Shown here one piece after another: positions 59,668 through 64,000 of a DNA stretch of 64,000 nucleotides (position 1 is its first letter; each line of letters begins with the position of its first letter). The notes beneath the pieces were generated by a model that saw nothing but the letters and a program-made list of their open reading frames with translations, had not been told where the DNA came from and made no database searches. The DNA comes from Populus alba. Lineage: Eukaryota > Streptophyta > Magnoliopsida > Malpighiales > Salicaceae. A program made the translations under genes and the position numbers. The DNA lies in contig NC_133290.1 of the NCBI RefSeq assembly GCF_005239225.2, positions 11,168,204-11,232,203 of the forward strand, written 5' to 3'.

Positions 59668-62250
59668 AGCCTAATAAAATATTTCTTTTCAAAAGAAACC
59701 TTGACTAGGATCACACCTTACATTGAGGGCAAATAAGAGATTTTTGTTATCAAAGATGAAGATAATGTTAGAATCAATGGATAAGGGGAAGTCTAAGAAC
59801 AAAAGTCCAATAGTTGAGAAAAGGCTAAAAGAAAAAAGACATAGACTGAGGGCTTGAAAGAAAACTTTAAGGAAGGCTATTGAAAAAAAAGAGAGAATAA
59901 ATTGCCAACACTTAAAGGCAAGTCAAAGATTAAGGAAGAAGAATCCCTATCAATTCTAAAAGAGGCAAAAAAGGTTTCAATTGAGAAAAGACAACAAATG
60001 CCAAAAGTCAACACAAGAAAAATCGAGCTTCATGTCTTTTGGTATGATAAAGCCTTTGATGTCTTCAAATAATTAGATTGCTTATTCATTAAGGAAGAAG
60101 TTGGATTTGCTTTATGACTTATGTTAAGAGAATTATGATATTTGAGGTTAACAAGGTTATATGTCACTATTGATGAATAATTGATGTTGATCCTAAGTCT
60201 TTCAAACCCTCAACCATCTTTTTAAGCTTGTGAATTTCCCTTTCTTTCATAGTCATAAACCATAACCTGCATTACATGCTTTTAAAAGCTCTTTTTAATC
60301 AAGTAAGTGATCTGAACTGATAAATGGCGTCTCAAAATTGGAAGAACTCTTCTATAAAGGTTGTGACTTCATGAATTAAGTTACTGGTTATTATGCATGT
60401 TGATAAAATAAATGCTAAGAAAAGAAACAACCTTTCTTGATAAAGCCTAAGCATTTTGCTTTTGAAATTCAAAAAAATATCACCTCATCACAGACCATCA
60501 AAAAGATATATCCAAAACAAGAGTTTAAGATGGATACAAAGAACCATGAAAAAAAAAGCCATTTTAATCTTGCAACCAGTCAATTTTTGTTTTTAAAATA
60601 CAAGACAATCAAAGAATTGCATATTTTGAATGATGTGTGTTGGGTCTTTGAGCATAAAGCTTGATTTTCAAAAGATCTTTTGCAAAACTAATATCTCTCT
60701 CATTTCATTTCAACAATTAAACTTGTATAGACATGACCTTTGAAATATGAGATTTGATTTTAGAACAAGAAAGATTATCAAACAATAAGAACATCAATTG
60801 AATTTGCAAAATCCTTGACAAGAATAACATCAACACTTCTCAACACTCCTTGAAAAGTTAACCAACCGGGGGCAATACATTAGACCCTGAAAAGGAAAAA
60901 CAAGCAGTATTAAGATTAGTTAGGGGGTAATGAAAGATGATTAAGTGATGAATTAGTGAACTGATGACAATGGTGTTCAAAGAAAGATAATAAGATGAAT
61001 GAGCACATTCAGATCAGTTGGGGTGCAAAGAAAGAATTAGATGATGAGTCATAAAAGTCCATCAAAGTTATGAATTAGCATCTGGTAATGAAAAAAAAAA
61101 AACTTCTTGATTATAGACAGATGAACAAACATGTTCAGATCAACTAGGGGCAATGTTGTTAAAAAACATTACATGATCTAGTGAACTCTAGCAGCAACTA
61201 AAAACAATGCTGCATTTGAGGGACACCTTCGTATTTTCATCTTGGGGTTACGCTTTGAAACAAGGCTATGATAGATGCCATCGTATAGTTGCATTTGAAT
61301 GAATGCCATAAAGATGAACACCCCCAAGACTAATTGTGGGGCCATCTGTTTTGGAGCTCAAAGGCGCACTTCATCACATGAATATGGGTGATAAAATGAA
61401 CATCATTGATGATGCCAATGCATTTATTTTCACAATCTGATTCGACAAGATGAGAGAAATCCATAGAGAAGAACATGGAGCTTACAATGATGAGCCTTGT
61501 ATTGCAAGCCATGAGATGCATGTTTAGACAACTAGATAGTTTCTAAGAAGACTGGTGATAACATATACTTGAAGAGTATTGTTTCAGCTTCAAGTTTATG
61601 ACTGATTGACAATTTTGATGGGTGTTAGCACGATGCACACAATCAATGAGAGAACAATTCTCAAGATAATCCAGAAGATGAATGATCAGTTAAGCTCATT
61701 CATGATGAATCAAGCAACACCACACTTGGGGCACACTCATGCTTGATAAGCAATGAGAGGAGTAATCATCATGGATAGCCCAGGATAGGTATGACATTTA
61801 CAGCTAAGTGGATGGCTAGCACATAGATAAGCTGGCAAATCAGAAGGACAAAGAAGGCTTTGGAATGCAAACAAAGGCAACTTATGACGATGGAACATCA
61901 AAGAAGGGGGACCTATATTCCAAATCAGGTAAGAATGTGTGCATGTTATCTAACCTCAAAACATTGCACAATTGTTTTTGAATTGTTATGGGAAAAATCC
62001 TCAATGAGGTCCAGTAAGATTGTGGAAAAAGAAAGAAGCATTGCGTTGATGATAACAAAGAAACACAGATTTTGATCCTGGAACGAGAAAAGAATGAGAT
62101 GAACCCTACCGCTAGGCGAATCTCAAAGAAATGAGAAGATCAATCCTGTCATCAATAAGAGTCTTCTGGTCAACCCTGTAATCAGGAAACACCAAGTTTT
62201 CCGCCCTTATTTTGCTAAGACTTCTCCAGCCAAGTCTTTTTGCCAGGTAA
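59668..62250 (+). mobile_element. Internal region of the outer element, right piece
   Basis: AT-rich with weak coding traces on the plus strand, e.g. near 59700-60070 ('EGK.EIFVIKDEDNVRING', typical of the end of a Tat polyprotein) with frequent stops. Nothing intact. Two copies of a phrase around 'agatcagttggggtgcaaag' and 'agatcaactaggggcaatg' lie near 61010 and 61137. Confidence 0.5.
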
Positions 62251-62259
62251 GCCACCATT

Positions 62260-62965
62260 CATCTTTCATTTGGGTAGGTCACCCATTATAATTAGACCAC
62301 CTTGCACCTTTCATTTGGTTAGGTTACCCATAACAATGAGACCACTTCATATTTTTTCCATCTTCTATTTGGGTAGGTCACCCATCATAATGAGACCATC
62401 ATATTCCATCTAGGTAGGTCACCCATTATAATGGGATCGTTTTTCACATTTTTTCCATCTAAATAGGTCACCCATTACAATGAAACCACTTTTTACACAT
62501 TTTTTTTTGGTTTTGGTTAAAAGAGGTCGTCAGATGGGATCTTAGGTAGCTTTGGTTAAAGGAATCGCAATATGAGATTTTAGGTTAATCGAGCTACACA
62601 CATTCTTTGGTTCTAGTTAAAAGAGGTTGCTAGATGGGATTTCAGGTAGGTTTGGTTAAAGGAATCGCCAAATGGGATTTCAAGTTGACCGAGCTACACA
62701 CATTCTTTGGTTGTGGTTAAAGGAGGTCACCATATAGGATTTCAAGTAGCTTTGGTTAAAAGATATCACCATATAGGATTTCAGGTTGACCGGGCCATTA
62801 ACATTATCTTAGCATTGGAAGAAAAGTGAGAAAAACCTTACCATTAGGAAATTATCAAAAGAAAAAAAAAAGAGAAAGTTCAAACCCTGCCATCAGGAAG
62901 AACATTTTATTTGGTTCTGGTTTAAGGAAATCACCAGATGGGATCTTAGGTTAACGAAAAAAAAA
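62260..62965 (+). repeat. Tail tandem arrays of the outer element
   Basis: 'gggtaggtcacccattata' units at 62270-62500 and 'ttggttaaagg.atcgcca' / 'agatgggat.tcaggta' units at 62505-62965. These are the inverse complement of the arrays at 57307-58576, with fewer copies. Confidence 0.88.
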
Positions 62966-63157
62966 AGAAGAAAAAAAAAGAAGAAGAGAGAAAGAAAGGA
63001 AAAAAAAGAGAAAGAAACCTAAAAAGAAAAAGTAAGGTCTTTAGATTAGTGGATATTCAGCAAGTTAGGAAGACAAGAAGACCAGTTTTCTTTACAAAGC
63101 TTAATATGCAAAACATTGAGGAATTTTGCTTCGTAAGCATTGTAAAAAGGGGGCATA

Positions 63158-64000
63158 TGTTGTTATCTAATTTTTGACCCACCTTTTTGATAAAATTTTT
63201 GAAAAATAAAAAAATTTCTAAAAACAAAAAAAAAATCCAAAAAAATACGTTCTAATATATTTGCATCATTTTTAGCATTTTCAGAATTGTCTTAGAATAA
63301 TTTAAATTTTCAAAGGTCTTAAGAACACATTTGACTTTTAACGTGTTATTTTTAAAATCAATGATTTTCTTCATTCGAGTCGATGTTGATAAGAAAAATC
63401 CAAAAAAATAAGAAAAATCAAATTTACAAAAAAAAAAAAGTTGAAGGACCAAGTTTGGGACATAGCAAGATTTTTACCTATAAATAGGAGTTTCAAACAC
63501 ATTCACAAGGGAGGGGCGATTTTGAAAAAAAAAAGCACAAAAAAAACCTTAACCTAAACTTATCTCTAACCAAACAGTTGCCCCCCGACTTTAATCCCTT
63601 TCAAACTAAGCCGCCGCACTCTCTACCCTCTTTCTCCCTCGACTGCAACTCCCTTTCATTGCCTCCATATCGTTCCCCCATCTTCTTCTCCTCTTTCAGC
63701 CAACAACACAGAGCCCCTCCCTTTTGATTTTCTTTTTCCTTAGCCATTGGACACAAACCTCCTTTCCACCCTCTCTTAGGCCCCCCATTTCCCCTGATTC
63801 CTCCTCTACCTATTGCAGCCTTCACTCCCTCTATCTTCTCTATACGCAAACTTCCCTATTTCCCCCACAAACTAGCCAAGACAGACCCATGGCCTCCCTC
63901 CCTGAGCTGGCTCATTCCCTTCCAATCGAAAGGGAGTAGCTCGCAAGCCCTCATCTTTGCCAAGACACGAACTGGCCACCGACAGCTACACAGACCAAAC
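63158..64000 (+). repeat. 3' LTR of the outer element (cut by the window edge)
   Basis: Starts TGTTGTTATCTAATTTTTG after the PPT at 63144-63153. Colinear with 39461-40330, with notable divergence. The CT-rich frames near 63600-63939 are leader sequence. Confidence 0.82.

Larger units (their letters stand above)
39461..64000 (+). mobile_element. Outer Tat/Ogre-like LTR retrotransposon, split by nested insertions, runs off the right edge
   Basis: 5' LTR 39461-41192, primer site 41196-41213, internal pieces 41193-43191, 44818-45617 and 59673-63157, PPT-like AAAAAGGGGG at 63144-63153, and a 3' LTR from 63158 to beyond the window. Internal DNA is interrupted by a solo LTR (43192-44812) and a minus-strand element (45623-59667). 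LTR divergence is clearly greater than in the young inner element, so this is the oldest layer. No intact gag or pol remains; about 42955-43080 reads 'RIAEGIEQAMKMGKIEGY', a possible gag-region remnant. Confidence 0.8.

Noticed and set aside
39461..64000. CRISPR-like appearance of the short regular repeats at 57.3-58.9 kb
   Set aside because: Units are adjacent, vary gradually and lack unique spacers; they are retrotransposon tail arrays in a plant genome.
1..64000. tRNA, rRNA or other structural RNA genes
   Set aside because: None was recognised by eye; short tRNA-complementary words are retrotransposon primer sites. A tRNAscan/Infernal run would settle it.

Overview
The window looks like nuclear DNA from a woody eudicot, most likely a poplar or willow relative (Populus/Salicaceae). 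This rests on AT-rich intergenic DNA, GT-AG introns, plant-type gene families, and a dispersed short repeat around the word ATCAAAATAATTTGAAAA that I associate with Salicaceae; no search was run. Ordinary genes fill under a tenth of the window. The rest is transposable elements of several ages, many with readable ends and target-site duplications (TSDs).

Layout. 1-2129: a minus-strand Ty3/gypsy gag relic, a Harbinger-like MITE with a long palindrome, and short tandem repeats. 2130-3703: a two-exon cytochrome P450 (CYP736A-like). 4970-7126: a solo LTR flanked by AGAGT. 8150-8302: a PPR gene fragment. 9833-14563: a minus-strand, internally deleted gypsy element with two MITEs nested in its 5' LTR. 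17490-18660: a decayed Mutator-like transposase joined to a plant-mobile-domain remnant. 19000-28190: LTR-like DNA, MITEs and T-rich repeats. 28490-34706: a three-exon LRR receptor pseudokinase of 1056 aa. 35310-36170: a minus-strand Ty1/copia relic. 38745-39166: a two-exon defensin-like secreted peptide gene.

From 39461 to the right edge the window is a nest of LTR retrotransposons. An old plus-strand Tat/Ogre-like element (5' LTR 39461-41192, 3' LTR from 63158) contains a minus-strand solo LTR (43192-44812, TSD CACTA) and a minus-strand relative of itself (45623-59667, 5' LTR truncated). That relative was in turn split by a young, complete plus-strand Athila-like element (47541-57143, TSD CAATG, LTRs about 98% alike by eye).

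The most interesting object is this young element. It has lost reverse transcriptase, RNase H and the integrase core, yet keeps a gag-protease-integrase-remnant reading frame open apart from one stop codon. Between that frame and the 3' LTR it carries an unrecognised Cys-rich ORF (52706-53254) and a full-length intronless LOG gene (53520-54173). LOG enzymes release active cytokinin. The element therefore looks like a non-autonomous retrotransposon carrying a plant hormone-activation gene with an EAR-like C-terminus.
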